Notes: generated by a model from the sequence alone, not told the origin. A DNA stretch of 64,000 nucleotides from Microbacterium sp. Gd 4-13 (GCF_003095395.1 NZ_QEIJ01000004.1:62001-126000); one strand, 5' to 3'; counted from the first letter of the stretch, positions 1 to 7,519 are shown. Translations and numbers: made by a program.

Positions 1-12
1 GAACGAGGGTCG

Positions 13-1215
13 GTGATCGCGCACGGTCTCGGCACGCGTATGGACGTCCGTTCCGCGCTCGGCGCCGCGCTGGCCGGGCTCCTCCTCGCGGCGGTCGCCG
101 GCGGCCTCGCGGTCTGGGGCACGGAGCCCCTCACGGAGTCGGGTCTGTCGTGGCTTCTCCCACTCCTCACCGTGGCCGCGATCCCCCTCCTCGCCGCGTT
201 CGGGTTGATCGCGATCGTGCGTCAGCGCGGGCTGGTCTCTCCGCCCCGCGCGATCATCGCCCTCGGCCTGGCGTTCGTCGCGTTCTCGCTCGCGTTCGTC
301 GCGTACATCGCGTGGAGTCTCGCGTTCGACTTCGCCGACGCGGGAGAGCCCACCACGGGTCTCGCGGCCGTCTTCGTGCCGATCTTCACCGCTGCCTGGC
401 TGGCCGGTGCGGCGGCCGTCGCCGCGCTCTTCGGCGCGATCCTCGCACGGGCCGGGATGCGGCCGGGGGTCGCTCTTCTCGTCGCCGCGGCCTGCGGCGT
501 GGTCACCGCGCCTGCCCTGGGGGTGTCCCTCGTCTCGCCCACGGTCCCGACGATCGCGGCAGCAGGAGTCGCGATCGCGTCTCTCGCTCTCCTCCGTCCC
601 CGACGTGGCGCCGCTCGTGCGCGACAGGCGACGTCACCGGTGCCCGTGAGGACTCTCCGACTCGCCCGAGGTCTCGCGGTCATCAGCCTCGCGGGAAGCC
701 TTCTCGGCATCGCCTACGCGGTGACCGGTGCGTCGTGGTCGCCCGGCGCGGCCGATGGCACGGAGGCGATGGGCCACGGAATCACGATCTCGGTCTTGTC
801 GGGCATCCCCCTGCTCGCCGCGTTCGTCGTGATCGCCTCCGCGCGTCGGGGCAACGCTCCGGCCACCTGGGGCCCGCTGGCGCTGCTCGCAGCCTCGCTC
901 TGCGCGATCGCCGCGGCCTATGTGCACGCGCCGTCGTGGAACGCGATGGCGCCGGCGCTCGCCGTGTCGGCCGCGCTCGGAGGGGCCGCGGTCGCGTGGT
1001 GGCTCGCCGCCCGCCTGCGCGGCCCTCTGGCCGCACGGATCGTCACCGCCGCGCTGCTCGGACTCGGGTACGCCTCGTTCCTCGGCACGATACTCGCGCC
1101 GGCGTTGGCGTTCTTCGTGCCGATCGCGGCGTTCGTCTCCGCGATCTGGGTGACGCGCACAGCGGCGCCGCGCCTCTCCGCGCCCGGTGCCGCCGAAGGC
1201 CCGATCCAAGCCTGA
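13..1215 (+). CDS. Polytopic membrane protein of unknown function
   Basis: I do not recognise a family. The 400-residue product is almost entirely hydrophobic, with about ten to twelve Ala/Val/Leu-rich membrane segments separated by short Arg-rich loops (for example an arginine cluster near residues 195-206), so it should sit in the cytoplasmic membrane. No catalytic motif is visible. The start is uncertain: GTG at 13 has a GAGGG purine run a few bases upstream, while an in-frame ATG at 40 would remove nine residues. The window begins only 12 bases upstream, so its promoter and any operon partner are not visible. Confidence 0.7.
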   Translation: MIAHGLGTRMDVRSALGAALAGLLLAAVAGGLAVWGTEPLTESGLSWLLPLLTVAAIPLLAAFGLIAIVRQRGLVSPPRAIIALGLAFVAFSLAFVAYIAWSLAFDFADAGEPTTGLAAVFVPIFTAAWLAGAAAVAALFGAILARAGMRPGVALLVAAACGVVTAPALGVSLVSPTVPTIAAAGVAIASLALLRPRRGAARARQATSPVPVRTLRLARGLAVISLAGSLLGIAYAVTGASWSPGAADGTEAMGHGITISVLSGIPLLAAFVVIASARRGNAPATWGPLALLAASLCAIAAAYVHAPSWNAMAPALAVSAALGGAAVAWWLAARLRGPLAARIVTAALLGLGYASFLGTILAPALAFFVPIAAFVSAIWVTRTAAPRLSAPGAAEGPIQA

Positions 1216-1285
1216 CCCGCTGCCGCGCAGCTCCGGCAGCGGCGCGACGGGTGGCTCGAGGAGCCAGAGGTGGCGGATGGCGACG

Positions 1286-1727
1286 TCAGGAGCTTCCCGA
1301 CTCCAGCAGTTCGCGGGCGCGGGCCAGGCCCGCGGCGAGTGTCGACGACGCGGTCTGCGCCACGATGGGCTCGACCAGCCGCAGCATGCCCGCCGGGCTG
1401 GCCTCGATCGTCGCCGTCACGCGGCACCCGTCTTCATGCTCGGCGAAGCTGAATCGAAGCGAGGTCGGCATCGTGCCGGACGTGCTCGTCGCGGCCATGG
1501 TCTGCGGCGGATGGAACGCCGTCACACGCCAGTCGAAGGTGAGGGGCCGACCCATCACGTTCATCCGCGTGCGGATGGGCGCTCCCCACCGTCACGGGTG
1601 GTGGTGTCAGCAGCTCCTCGGAGATGACCGAGGCATCCCACCGCGCCCGGTTCGCGGGGTCGGTGAGGAAGGCGAAGACCTCGCCGCGCTCGCGACCGAT
1701 GTCGATGTGCTCGGTGATGGTGAACAT
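1286..1727 (-). pseudogene. SRPBCC-family protein interrupted by a one-base frameshift
   Basis: The N-terminal half starts at ATG 1727 behind a strong GGGAGGGG ribosome site and reads MFTITEHIDIGRERGEVFAF, the usual opening of a START/SRPBCC ligand-binding fold. The C-terminal half continues in another frame (RINVMG-like, then GRPLTFDWRVTAF and a C-terminal amphipathic helix). Removing one base, the T at 1583 on the plus strand, joins the halves as V-G-A-P-I-R-T-R-M-N-V-M-G, which is a natural SRPBCC strand. The whole would be about 146 residues, normal for the family. Either the gene is newly inactivated or this is a sequencing error; codon use is healthy on both sides, so the event is recent. 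Confidence 0.75.
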
Positions 1728-1865
1728 GCGCCCCTCCCGTGATCTCAGCCTGGCAGAGATCGATACGGGCGGGGTCACCGCGTCGCAGGCCGGCCCAGCA
1801 TCGGCGCGCGGCGGGTACCGCCGGTCGTCGTGATGCGTGCCGCGGGGATCGCGACCCGACCGCTC

Positions 1866-2186
1866 TCAGTCGGCCGTCGGCCCGTCGATGATCTCGCGCA
1901 TGGTCTGCAGCGAGATGGCCTCGGGCTGTCCGTCGGTCAGCTCGTGGATCTCGGTGGCGAGCCCGAGCTGCTCGAGCAGCGTGATCGTCTTCTCCAGGCG
2001 CGGCACGACGTCGATGTGGTCGGGGCCGAACAGCTCCGCGACGAACACCGGCTCTGCGACGGCGATCGCGCGGCGCAGCTCGACGGTCGAACGGCCCGTG
2101 GTGCGGTAGAGCGCCGTGAGGGCCTCGCCCGGCAGGTCGGGCGTGCCGACGACGGAGACGGACAGGGCGGTCGAGGGCTCGTTCAC
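1866..2186 (-). CDS. Small hypothetical protein (106 aa)
   Basis: I do not recognise the family. The product starts at GTG 2186 (V-N-E-P-S-T-A-L), has no membrane segment or signal peptide, and contains a predicted helical segment around residues 30-80 with the phrase GPDHIDVVPRLEKTITLLEQ. Its size and alternating strand/helix pattern would suit a small cytosolic alpha/beta protein. It is divergent from the DMT transporter gene at 2344 and upstream of, and co-directional with, the broken SRPBCC gene 138 nt away. A longer frame reading back to 2957 exists but runs opposite the transporter and is not coding. Confidence 0.6.
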   Translation of the reverse strand: MNEPSTALSVSVVGTPDLPGEALTALYRTTGRSTVELRRAIAVAEPVFVAELFGPDHIDVVPRLEKTITLLEQLGLATEIHELTDGQPEAISLQTMREIIDGPTAD

Positions 2187-2343
2187 CCGTCCATCCCACC
2201 ACGCGCGGCGGGTCGCGATGCACAGACGCCTCGCCGCAGGAGTGGGGCGCGCGCCGGGTTCGATGGCGACGAAGGCCACGGGGGCACGAGTGGCCACCTC
2301 CGTCGACGCGGTCGGCATCGCCCGCATCCGGCACACTCGGACG

Positions 2344-3285
2344 ATGTCATCCCCACGCCCCGCATCGTCCGCGACCCTCGCGCGGGGCCTGGGGTGGGGG
2401 ATGCTGGGTGTGACCGCCTTCTCGTTCACGGTGCCGCTCACGCACATCGCCGTCGAGGCGCTGCCGCCCGTATTCGTCGGTGCGGGGCGAGCGGTGGTTG
2501 CAGCGGTCCTCGCCGTCATCGCCTTGGTCGTCACACGGCAGCGTCGGCCCTCGGCCCGGCAAGGGGCCCGGCTCGCCGTGGTCGCGGCGGGCGTGGTCGT
2601 CGGCTTCCCGATGCTGACCTCCCTCGCGCTGACCTCGGCATCGGCCAGCCACGGCGCGGTCGTCATCGCCGTGCTGCCGGCGGCGACCGCCGTCGCCGCG
2701 GTCGTGCGCGGACGCGAGCGCCCCTCCCGATCGTTCTGGATCGCGGCGGCTCTGGGCGCGGTCGCCGCCATCGCGTTCGCGGCGCTCAACGGAGGGGCGT
2801 TCGCTCCTCTGCAGGGATCCGACCTGCTGCTGCTCGCCGCGGTGGTCGCCGCGGCGATCGGATACGCCGAGGGAGGGATGCTGGCGCGCGAGCTCGGATC
2901 GTGGCAGACCGTGTCGTGGGCGCTGGTGCTCGCCTCCCCGCTCATGATCGTGCTCACGGCGGGATCGGCGTGGGCCGCCGCGCCCGTCTCCGCGCCGCCG
3001 GAGGCGTGGCTGTCGCTCGCCTACCTGTCGGTGGTGAGCATGTTCCTCGGTTTCTTCGCCTGGTACCGCGGGCTCGCGATCGGTCCGATGGCGCAGGTCA
3101 GTCAGGTGCAGCTCGTGCAGCCCGTGCTCACCCTGGCGTGGGCGGCGCTCATTCTGCACGAGCACATCACGGCGCTCACCGTGATCGGCGGGCTGGCGGT
3201 GATCGCGTGCGCCGGCATCGCCGTGCGCACCCGCGCGCGTCCGTCGGGCGGGCGTCGCGACGAACGCCGCCCCGCCGCAGGGTAG
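2344..3285 (+). CDS. EamA/DMT-family membrane transporter
   Basis: A 313-residue protein with about ten transmembrane helices arranged as two tandem EamA repeats, typical of drug/metabolite exporters of the DMT superfamily (usual length about 300). The first repeat starts near GMLGVTAFSFTVPLTHIAVE; the second ends with the conserved region SQVQLVQPVLTLAWAALILHE, characteristic of the second EamA repeat, followed by a short Arg-rich cytosolic tail. ATG 2344 is chosen because it directly precedes the first helix; an open frame extends upstream to 2116 but lacks hydrophobic character. The substrate cannot be deduced. The acetyltransferase gene follows after only 9 nt but appears to have its own promoter. 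Confidence 0.85.
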   Translation: MSSPRPASSATLARGLGWGMLGVTAFSFTVPLTHIAVEALPPVFVGAGRAVVAAVLAVIALVVTRQRRPSARQGARLAVVAAGVVVGFPMLTSLALTSASASHGAVVIAVLPAATAVAAVVRGRERPSRSFWIAAALGAVAAIAFAALNGGAFAPLQGSDLLLLAAVVAAAIGYAEGGMLARELGSWQTVSWALVLASPLMIVLTAGSAWAAAPVSAPPEAWLSLAYLSVVSMFLGFFAWYRGLAIGPMAQVSQVQLVQPVLTLAWAALILHEHITALTVIGGLAVIACAGIAVRTRARPSGGRRDERRPAAG

Positions 3286-3294
3286 CGTCGGAGC

Positions 3295-3738
3295 GTGACC
3301 GTCGACTACCTCCTCGCGCCCGTCGCCGAGATGGATCCGCTGGCCCTCTACCGCGTGCTGTGGCTGCGCGTCGGCGTCTTCGTCGTCGAGCAGGAGGCGG
3401 CCTATCCCGAGATCGACGGGCGCGACATCGAGCCCGGTGCGGAAGTGATGTGGGCCGAGGCGGACGGCGATGTCGTCTCGACGCTGCGGGTGCTCTCCGA
3501 GCCCGACGCGATGCGCATCGGTCGGGTCGCGACGGCGGCGGCGGCGCGAGGACGAGGCGTCGCGGCCGAGCTCATGCGGCGCGCGGTCGCGCGATGCGAG
3601 GAGCGGGCACCGGGCCTGCCGATCGTGCTCGACGCGCAGGCACAGCTCGAGGGGTGGTATGCCCGCTTCGGCTTCGCGGTCGCGGGCGAGCCGTTCTCCG
3701 AGGACGGCATCCCGCACCTCCCGATGCGTCGGGGCTAG
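3295..3738 (+). CDS. ElaA-like GNAT acetyltransferase
   Basis: 147 residues matching the ElaA subgroup of GNAT N-acetyltransferases: the opening has the ElaA phrase LYRVLWLRVGVFVVEQEAAY followed by PEIDGRDIEPGAEVMWAE, and the acetyl-CoA loop reads RVATAAAARGRGVAAELMRRA (Q/RxxGxG/A type). The C-terminal GWYARFGFAVAGEPFSEDGIPH is also typical. The acceptor is unknown. A -10-like TAGCGT (3283-3288) ends 6 nt before the GTG start, so the message is probably leaderless and independent of the preceding transporter, whose stop codon lies inside this hexamer. Confidence 0.85.
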   Translation: MTVDYLLAPVAEMDPLALYRVLWLRVGVFVVEQEAAYPEIDGRDIEPGAEVMWAEADGDVVSTLRVLSEPDAMRIGRVATAAAARGRGVAAELMRRAVARCEERAPGLPIVLDAQAQLEGWYARFGFAVAGEPFSEDGIPHLPMRRG

Positions 3739-3743
3739 CGTCG

Positions 3744-3965
3744 CTACAGCTCGATGCCGTTGCTCTCGTCGTTGACACCGGAGTTGCGGCCGCGCCAGGA
3801 CTCGTAGGCGATGAGCCAGCCGATGGAGACGACGGCTGCGAGCACGAGACCGAGCCAGACGTTGCCGAAGACCATGCCGAACAGCACGCCGAGCGCGAGC
3901 ACCAGCACCGTTCCGAGAAGCCAGTTCGTGCGGCCGCGGGGCCATCCGGTGCGGGGTTCGCTCAT
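3744..3965 (-). CDS. Small two-helix membrane protein (73 aa)
   Basis: A hypothetical protein with a short basic N-terminus (MSEPRTGWPRGRTNW), two adjacent transmembrane segments (roughly residues 16-33 and 36-54) and an acidic soluble tail ending NDESNGIEL. The pattern resembles many short actinobacterial membrane proteins of no assigned role. TAAGCT on the minus strand ends 6 nt upstream of ATG 3965, supporting a leaderless transcript and this start. It is convergent with the acetyltransferase gene, with only 5 nt between their ends. Confidence 0.7.
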   Translation of the reverse strand: MSEPRTGWPRGRTNWLLGTVLVLALGVLFGMVFGNVWLGLVLAAVVSIGWLIAYESWRGRNSGVNDESNGIEL

Positions 3966-4066
3966 GCGCCCAGCTTAGAGCGAAGGGCGGCATCCGTTTC
4001 ACCGGCTGCGGCACAAACGGCGGGTCTCACCGGCGGCGGCCCGGTGCGTTCAGGATCGAGCGGGGG

Positions 4067-5041
4067 TCACCGGTCGCGGTGGTCTTCGGGGTGCAGGCGC
4101 GGGCCGCGTCGGGGCTCGATCACGCCGCTCGCGTAGATGAGCCGGATCACGCGCTGACGGTGACCCGCCCACGGGGCGAGCAGCTCCAGCATCCCGTCAT
4201 CATCGACCCGTGAGCCGGTGAGGGCGTATCCGACGTGATGGGCGAGGTGGTAGTCGCCGACGCTGACCGCATCGGGGTCACCGAATGCTCGGATGCGTGT
4301 CTCCGCCGAGGTCCACGGTCCGACCCCGCGCAGACTCGTCAGGACGCGCTCGCGGTCGTCGGCATCGAAGGCGGATGCTGCGGCGCGCGCGATCGCGTCG
4401 CCGCGGCGCGCGGCCTCGACGATCGTGCGGGCCTGCGGAGGTTCGAGGCCTGCGCGGTGCCAGGCCCACGACGGCACATGGCGCCAGCCTTCGACCGTCG
4501 GCGGCACGAACATGGGCTTCGGCGTGGGTCCTGGCGCGCGCTCGCCGTACCAAGTGACGATCCGACGCCACGCGGCGAAGGCCTGCATGCCGGTCACCTT
4601 CTGCTCGATGATCGCGCTGACGAGGGCGTCGAAGACGAGGTCGGTGCGCCCGATGCGCAGATCGGGATTGCGCCGATGAGCCTCGGCGACCAGCGGGTGC
4701 GAGCCGGGATCGAAGCCGGACGGCTCATCGTGCGCGCCGCAGAGCGCGGGAAGCTGGTCGAGGGCCCAGTCGGCGCCGGGCCCCCAGGCGGCGGCGCGCA
4801 CGACACCGTCGGGTGCACCCCGGAGAGCCAGGGTGGCGGGGCCGTCGGGCGTGCGGCTCGTGCGCCAGATCACCGGGCCCGCGGTCGTCATCGTCGGGTC
4901 GCCGGCCCCGTGACGCTGGGGCAGTACGGCCCGGGCGAGATCGAGCGGGTGCGATGGGCGGTACTCGGTCTCGCGGGGCCGAGGATGCGTCGGTCGCCCG
5001 TCGCGGGCGCTCGACCGTGCGCGCACCCCGGTCGACCTCAT
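4067..5041 (-). CDS. DNA-3-methyladenine glycosylase II-type (AlkA-like)
   Basis: A helix-hairpin-helix glycosylase that would remove alkylated purines in base-excision repair. The HhH-GPD signature is clear: SLRGVGPWTSAETRIRAFG followed by VSVGDYHLAHH, with the catalytic aspartate at about D263 and LxGVGPWT providing the hairpin. The preceding stretch IIEQKVTGMQAFAAWRRIV is also typical of the family. At 324 residues it is longer than AlkA because about 50 N-terminal residues precede an internal Met (MTTAGPVIW). The long start is favoured because TAGGGT ends exactly 6 nt before ATG 5041, predicting a leaderless mRNA. The TetR gene ends 9 nt upstream. Confidence 0.88.
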   Translation of the reverse strand: MRSTGVRARSSARDGRPTHPRPRETEYRPSHPLDLARAVLPQRHGAGDPTMTTAGPVIWRTSRTPDGPATLALRGAPDGVVRAAAWGPGADWALDQLPALCGAHDEPSGFDPGSHPLVAEAHRRNPDLRIGRTDLVFDALVSAIIEQKVTGMQAFAAWRRIVTWYGERAPGPTPKPMFVPPTVEGWRHVPSWAWHRAGLEPPQARTIVEAARRGDAIARAAASAFDADDRERVLTSLRGVGPWTSAETRIRAFGDPDAVSVGDYHLAHHVGYALTGSRVDDDGMLELLAPWAGHRQRVIRLIYASGVIEPRRGPRLHPEDHRDR

Positions 5042-5050
5042 GCCGACACC

Positions 5051-5617
5051 CTACGTCTGGTCGGCGACATCGCGGCCGGCAGTCAACGCCGCCACGATCG
5101 TGGTCACCCCGAAGTCCCATGCCTCGTCGACGTCGCCGCCGAGGTTGAACCCGCCGTTCAGCTCCATCGAGATGAAGCCGGTGGCCCAGGCGGTGAGCGT
5201 GCGCGCCGCCTCGAGCGCCCGTTGGGTGCCCGCGAGTCGCGATGAGAGGAGCAGGATGGGCTCGCTGGCGGCGGCGCCGAACTGCGGCCGCGCCACGGGC
5301 ACGCCCGCACCGGGTGACATGACGAGCCGGAACGCCGCGGGGCGCTCCGTTGCGAACTCGCGCAGGATGTCGACCAGCCGTCTGGCGTCACCCTCGGGAC
5401 CTGCCTCGAGGCGCAGGGTCAGCTCGACCAGAGCCGCCTCGGCGACGAGCTGCAGCAGATCGTCGCGGCTGGCGACCCTCTTGTAGAGGGAGGGCGCGCG
5501 CACGCCCACGCGATGCGCCACCGCCTGCATCGTGACTCCGGCGAGGCCGTCCTCCTCGAGCAGGGCGCTCGCCGCGCGCACGATCGCGTCGAGCGAGGTT
5601 CGTTCGGGAGTGGGCAC
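5051..5617 (-). CDS. TetR/AcrR-family transcriptional regulator
   Basis: A 188-residue one-component regulator. The N-terminal HTH spans roughly residues 8-50, with TSLDAIVRAASALLEEDGLAG and the recognition region MQAVAHRVGVRAPSLYKRV; the C-terminal half is a helical ligand/dimer domain of TetR_C_33-like appearance. I place the start at GTG 5617 rather than the upstream ATG 5647: a perfect TATACT (5629-5624, minus) ends 6 nt before this GTG, and the ATG lies inside the operator dyad. It is divergent from the metallo-hydrolase gene, with a palindrome between them, so it probably represses both itself and that gene. The ligand is unknown. Confidence 0.85.
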   Translation of the reverse strand: MPTPERTSLDAIVRAASALLEEDGLAGVTMQAVAHRVGVRAPSLYKRVASRDDLLQLVAEAALVELTLRLEAGPEGDARRLVDILREFATERPAAFRLVMSPGAGVPVARPQFGAAASEPILLLSSRLAGTQRALEAARTLTAWATGFISMELNGGFNLGGDVDEAWDFGVTTIVAALTAGRDVADQT

Positions 5618-5670
5618 ACCTCGAGTATAGCTATTGACGATAGCCATGATGGCTATGTAGCGTAGCCATC
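5618..5670. promoter_or_regulatory. Divergent leaderless promoters with TetR operator palindrome
   Basis: This 53-nt region holds both promoters of the tetR/hydrolase pair. For the minus strand, TATACT (5629-5624) lies 6 nt from GTG 5617. For the plus strand, TTGACG (5634-5639), an 18-nt spacer and TAGCGT (5658-5663) lie 7 nt from ATG 5671. Between them is an odd-centred dyad, TAGCCATGATGGCTA (5641-5655), with a further half-site copy TAGCCATCATGG at 5663-5674 running into the hydrolase start. The dyad occupies the spacer of the plus-strand promoter, the classic location for TetR repression. The regulator-operator link is inferred. Confidence 0.7.
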
Positions 5671-6390
5671 ATGGAACTCGAACCGGGCCTGCATCGCATC
5701 GGCAACGACATCGTCGCCGCCTACCTCGTCGTCACCCCTGCGGGGGTGACGGTCATCGACGCCGGTCTCGCCGGCCATTGGCGTGACCTGCTGTCGGAGC
5801 TGGCATCGATCGGGCGCAGCCTCGGCGACGTGAAGGGCCTCATCCTCACCCATGGCGACTCCGACCACGTGGGCTTCGCCGAGCGCCTGCGGCGGGAGCG
5901 CGGCGTTCCGGTGTACATCCACCCCGATGACGCCGGGCGGGCGAAGGGCGGGGACAAGCCGGCGAACGCGAAGCAGTCGATGAAGCTCGGCGCCACCGCC
6001 GGATTCGCGCTGTACTCGCTGCGCAAGGGCGGGCTCCGCACGACATGGTTGACCGAGACTCTCGACGTCCGCGACGGCGACACCCTCGACCTTCCCGGCG
6101 CCCCGCGGATCATCGGGCTCCCCGGGCACTCTGCCGGCAGCATCGCCGTCCACGTCCCCGACCTCGACGCCGTCTTCGTCGGCGACGCGCTCACGACCCG
6201 CCACGTGCTCACGGGTCGTGTCGGTGCTCAGCCGGCGCCGTTCACCGACGAGCCCGATCGGGCGATCGCGTCGCTCCGCGCGCTGCTTCCGACGCGGGCA
6301 ACGTGGGTCCTTCCCGGGCACGGCGCTCCGTGGCGCGGCGGCATCGAAGCCGCGGTCGCGTCGGTCGAGAAGGCGGCCGCCGCACGCTGA
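5671..6390 (+). CDS. Metallo-beta-lactamase-fold hydrolase
   Basis: 239 residues with the MBL fold: the metal motif reads LTHGDSDHVGF near residue 58, followed by the later ligand motif LPGHSAGSIAVHVP (about residue 150), the bridging aspartate in VFVGDAL and the terminal VLPGHGAPW. In the canonical THxHxDH the second His is Asp here (H-G-D-S-D-H), a variant seen in some MBL subfamilies and expected to change the metal site. The substrate is unknown. It is transcribed divergently from a TetR gene with a shared operator and very likely starts as a leaderless mRNA, so expression probably responds to a small-molecule inducer of that regulator. Confidence 0.85.
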   Translation: MELEPGLHRIGNDIVAAYLVVTPAGVTVIDAGLAGHWRDLLSELASIGRSLGDVKGLILTHGDSDHVGFAERLRRERGVPVYIHPDDAGRAKGGDKPANAKQSMKLGATAGFALYSLRKGGLRTTWLTETLDVRDGDTLDLPGAPRIIGLPGHSAGSIAVHVPDLDAVFVGDALTTRHVLTGRVGAQPAPFTDEPDRAIASLRALLPTRATWVLPGHGAPWRGGIEAAVASVEKAAAAR

Positions 6391-6427
6391 GGCCTGCGCC
6401 GCAGCATCCGACGGAGAAGGGCGTTAC

Positions 6428-7147
6428 TCAGAAGCGGTCGGGCGAAGGCGTGCCGTGGCCGTAGCGGATCGCGACGTCGGCGTGACGGTCGAAGCGGTAG
6501 CCGACCCCTCGGACAGTGCGGACGATGTCTTCGTAGGCGCCGAGCTTCGCCCGGAGGCGCCGCACGTGCACGTCGATCGTGCGCTCGCCGGGGGCCTCGT
6601 CGTCGGTCGAGCCCTCCCAGAGCGACGAGACCAGCTCGGTGCGCTCGATGGTGCGACCCTCGCGCAGCACCAGGTACTGCAAGAGCTCGAACTCCTTGAA
6701 CGTGAACGCGGCCGATTCGCCGTCGATGAGCACGCGCTTGCGCGAGATGTCGACCACGACGCCGCCGGGTGCGCGATCCTCGTCGGCGGGGTCGTCCTTC
6801 GTGCGGGCGATCGCCGACGGCTCGTGCAGTGCCAGGCGCACGACATCGACGTCGCGGCCGCCGGCACCCACGGGGGCGAGGGCGACGGTCGCATACGTCT
6901 CGGCGGCGGGGGCCAGCTCGTTCAGGGTGCGGCGCAGTGCGTCGACGAGTACACCCAGGCTGACGCCCGCGCTCGCGGCGGTCGCCTCGTCGAGGCCGAC
7001 GTAGAGGGCGAAGCCGCGCGGAGTCGTTCCGGCGGGGAGGGCGGCACGCGGTGCGGGAGCGGCGGGGGCGGATGCTTCGTCGCCGGTCACCGCGCGGAGG
7101 TGACGGGTCTGAGCGGCCGGGCGTTCGAGGAGAGCGGTGTTCGACAT
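6428..7147 (-). CDS. Winged-helix (OmpR/PhoB-type) regulator without receiver domain
   Basis: 239 residues. The C-terminal ~100 residues form an OmpR-type winged helix: FTFKEFELLQYLVLREGRTI, then ELVSSLW and the recognition region ERTIDVHVRRLRAKLG followed by VRTVRGVGYRFD. The N-terminus is not a phosphoreceiver: it has a low-complexity Ala/Pro stretch (residues 25-40) and a domain around GFALYVGLDEATAASAG that I cannot assign, with no conserved Asp/Lys receiver set. It probably binds DNA in response to something other than phosphorylation. The start ATG 7147 has AGGA about 12 nt upstream. A strong promoter ~290 nt upstream implies a long regulated leader that encodes a Cys-rich peptide. Confidence 0.85.
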   Translation of the reverse strand: MSNTALLERPAAQTRHLRAVTGDEASAPAAPAPRAALPAGTTPRGFALYVGLDEATAASAGVSLGVLVDALRRTLNELAPAAETYATVALAPVGAGGRDVDVVRLALHEPSAIARTKDDPADEDRAPGGVVVDISRKRVLIDGESAAFTFKEFELLQYLVLREGRTIERTELVSSLWEGSTDDEAPGERTIDVHVRRLRAKLGAYEDIVRTVRGVGYRFDRHADVAIRYGHGTPSPDRF

Positions 7148-7330
7148 GAGAAATGGAGGTCCTTGCGTGGGAACCCGGGCTGAGCCTCGCGGGTTCGGAA
7201 TGTGTGCGGGACGGCCGTGCGGGCCGGTGGCAAGACGGTCGGATACGCGTGATCGACGCGAGACCGATGTCTCGGTGGACGAGCGCTCGGGGATCAGATG
7301 TCGAGCGGCGTCCTGGCGGGGGTCACCGAG
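7148..7330 (-). promoter_or_regulatory. Long 5' leader with alternative hairpins (candidate attenuator)
   Basis: This is the transcribed leader between the upstream ORF stop and the winged-helix regulator start. Two pairings are mutually exclusive. CTCGGTG directly after the uORF stop (7330-7324) can pair with CACCGAG (7277-7271). That second segment overlaps the right-hand hairpin CGAGAC-CGAT-GTCTCG (7259-7274 on the plus strand). A ribosome stalled at the uORF end would cover the first segment and free the second hairpin. No U-tract terminator is visible, so control by Rho or by ribosome-site masking is as likely as intrinsic attenuation. The mechanism is inference. Confidence 0.45.
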
Positions 7331-7429
7331 TCAGCGACACATTCGACAGCACATCGCAACGCGGTCGGCCATCATGCCGACGGTTCCGTTCGCCTCCACG
7401 GCGGACAGAGTGCGTGCGTTGAGAGTCAT
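7331..7429 (-). CDS. Cysteine-rich upstream ORF (32-aa leader peptide candidate)
   Basis: A 32-codon ORF starting at ATG 7429 and ending TGA at 7331. It opens MTLNARTLSAVEANG and ends MADRVAMCCRMCR, with three Cys codons (TGC, TGT, TGT) in the last six. Cys is rare in this high-GC proteome. The ATG lies 7 nt after a near-consensus -10, so the transcript would begin at the start codon. Known mycobacterial cysteine-responsive leaders are likewise leaderless uORFs with Cys codons at their end. It precedes the winged-helix regulator gene by about 180 nt. Whether the peptide itself matters, or only its translation, cannot be seen. Confidence 0.55.
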   Translation of the reverse strand: MTLNARTLSAVEANGTVGMMADRVAMCCRMCR

Positions 7430-7436
7430 GCTGGCG

Positions 7437-7466
7437 ATTATCGCTGAGGCGGCCGATCCGCGTCAA
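7437..7466 (-). promoter_or_regulatory. Strong sigma70-type promoter for the uORF/regulator leader
   Basis: On the minus strand, TTGACG (7466-7461), an 18-nt spacer and GATAAT (7442-7437) give a near-consensus promoter, one of the best in the window. Transcription should begin at about 7430-7429, which is the ATG of the Cys-rich uORF. Confidence 0.7.
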
Positions 7467-7519
7467 CTTCATGGCGCCAGTCGGAGGAGGCTCATTTGTT
7501 GTCAATTGCTGCAAATGGC

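Noticed and set aside
1578..1590. Programmed ribosomal frameshift in the SRPBCC gene
   Set aside because: No slippery heptamer or downstream pseudoknot is apparent, and SRPBCC proteins are not known to use recoding; a mutation or sequencing error is simpler.
5618..5647. ATG 5647 as the TetR start
   Set aside because: It lies within the operator palindrome and upstream of the perfect TATACT that predicts transcription starting at GTG 5617.
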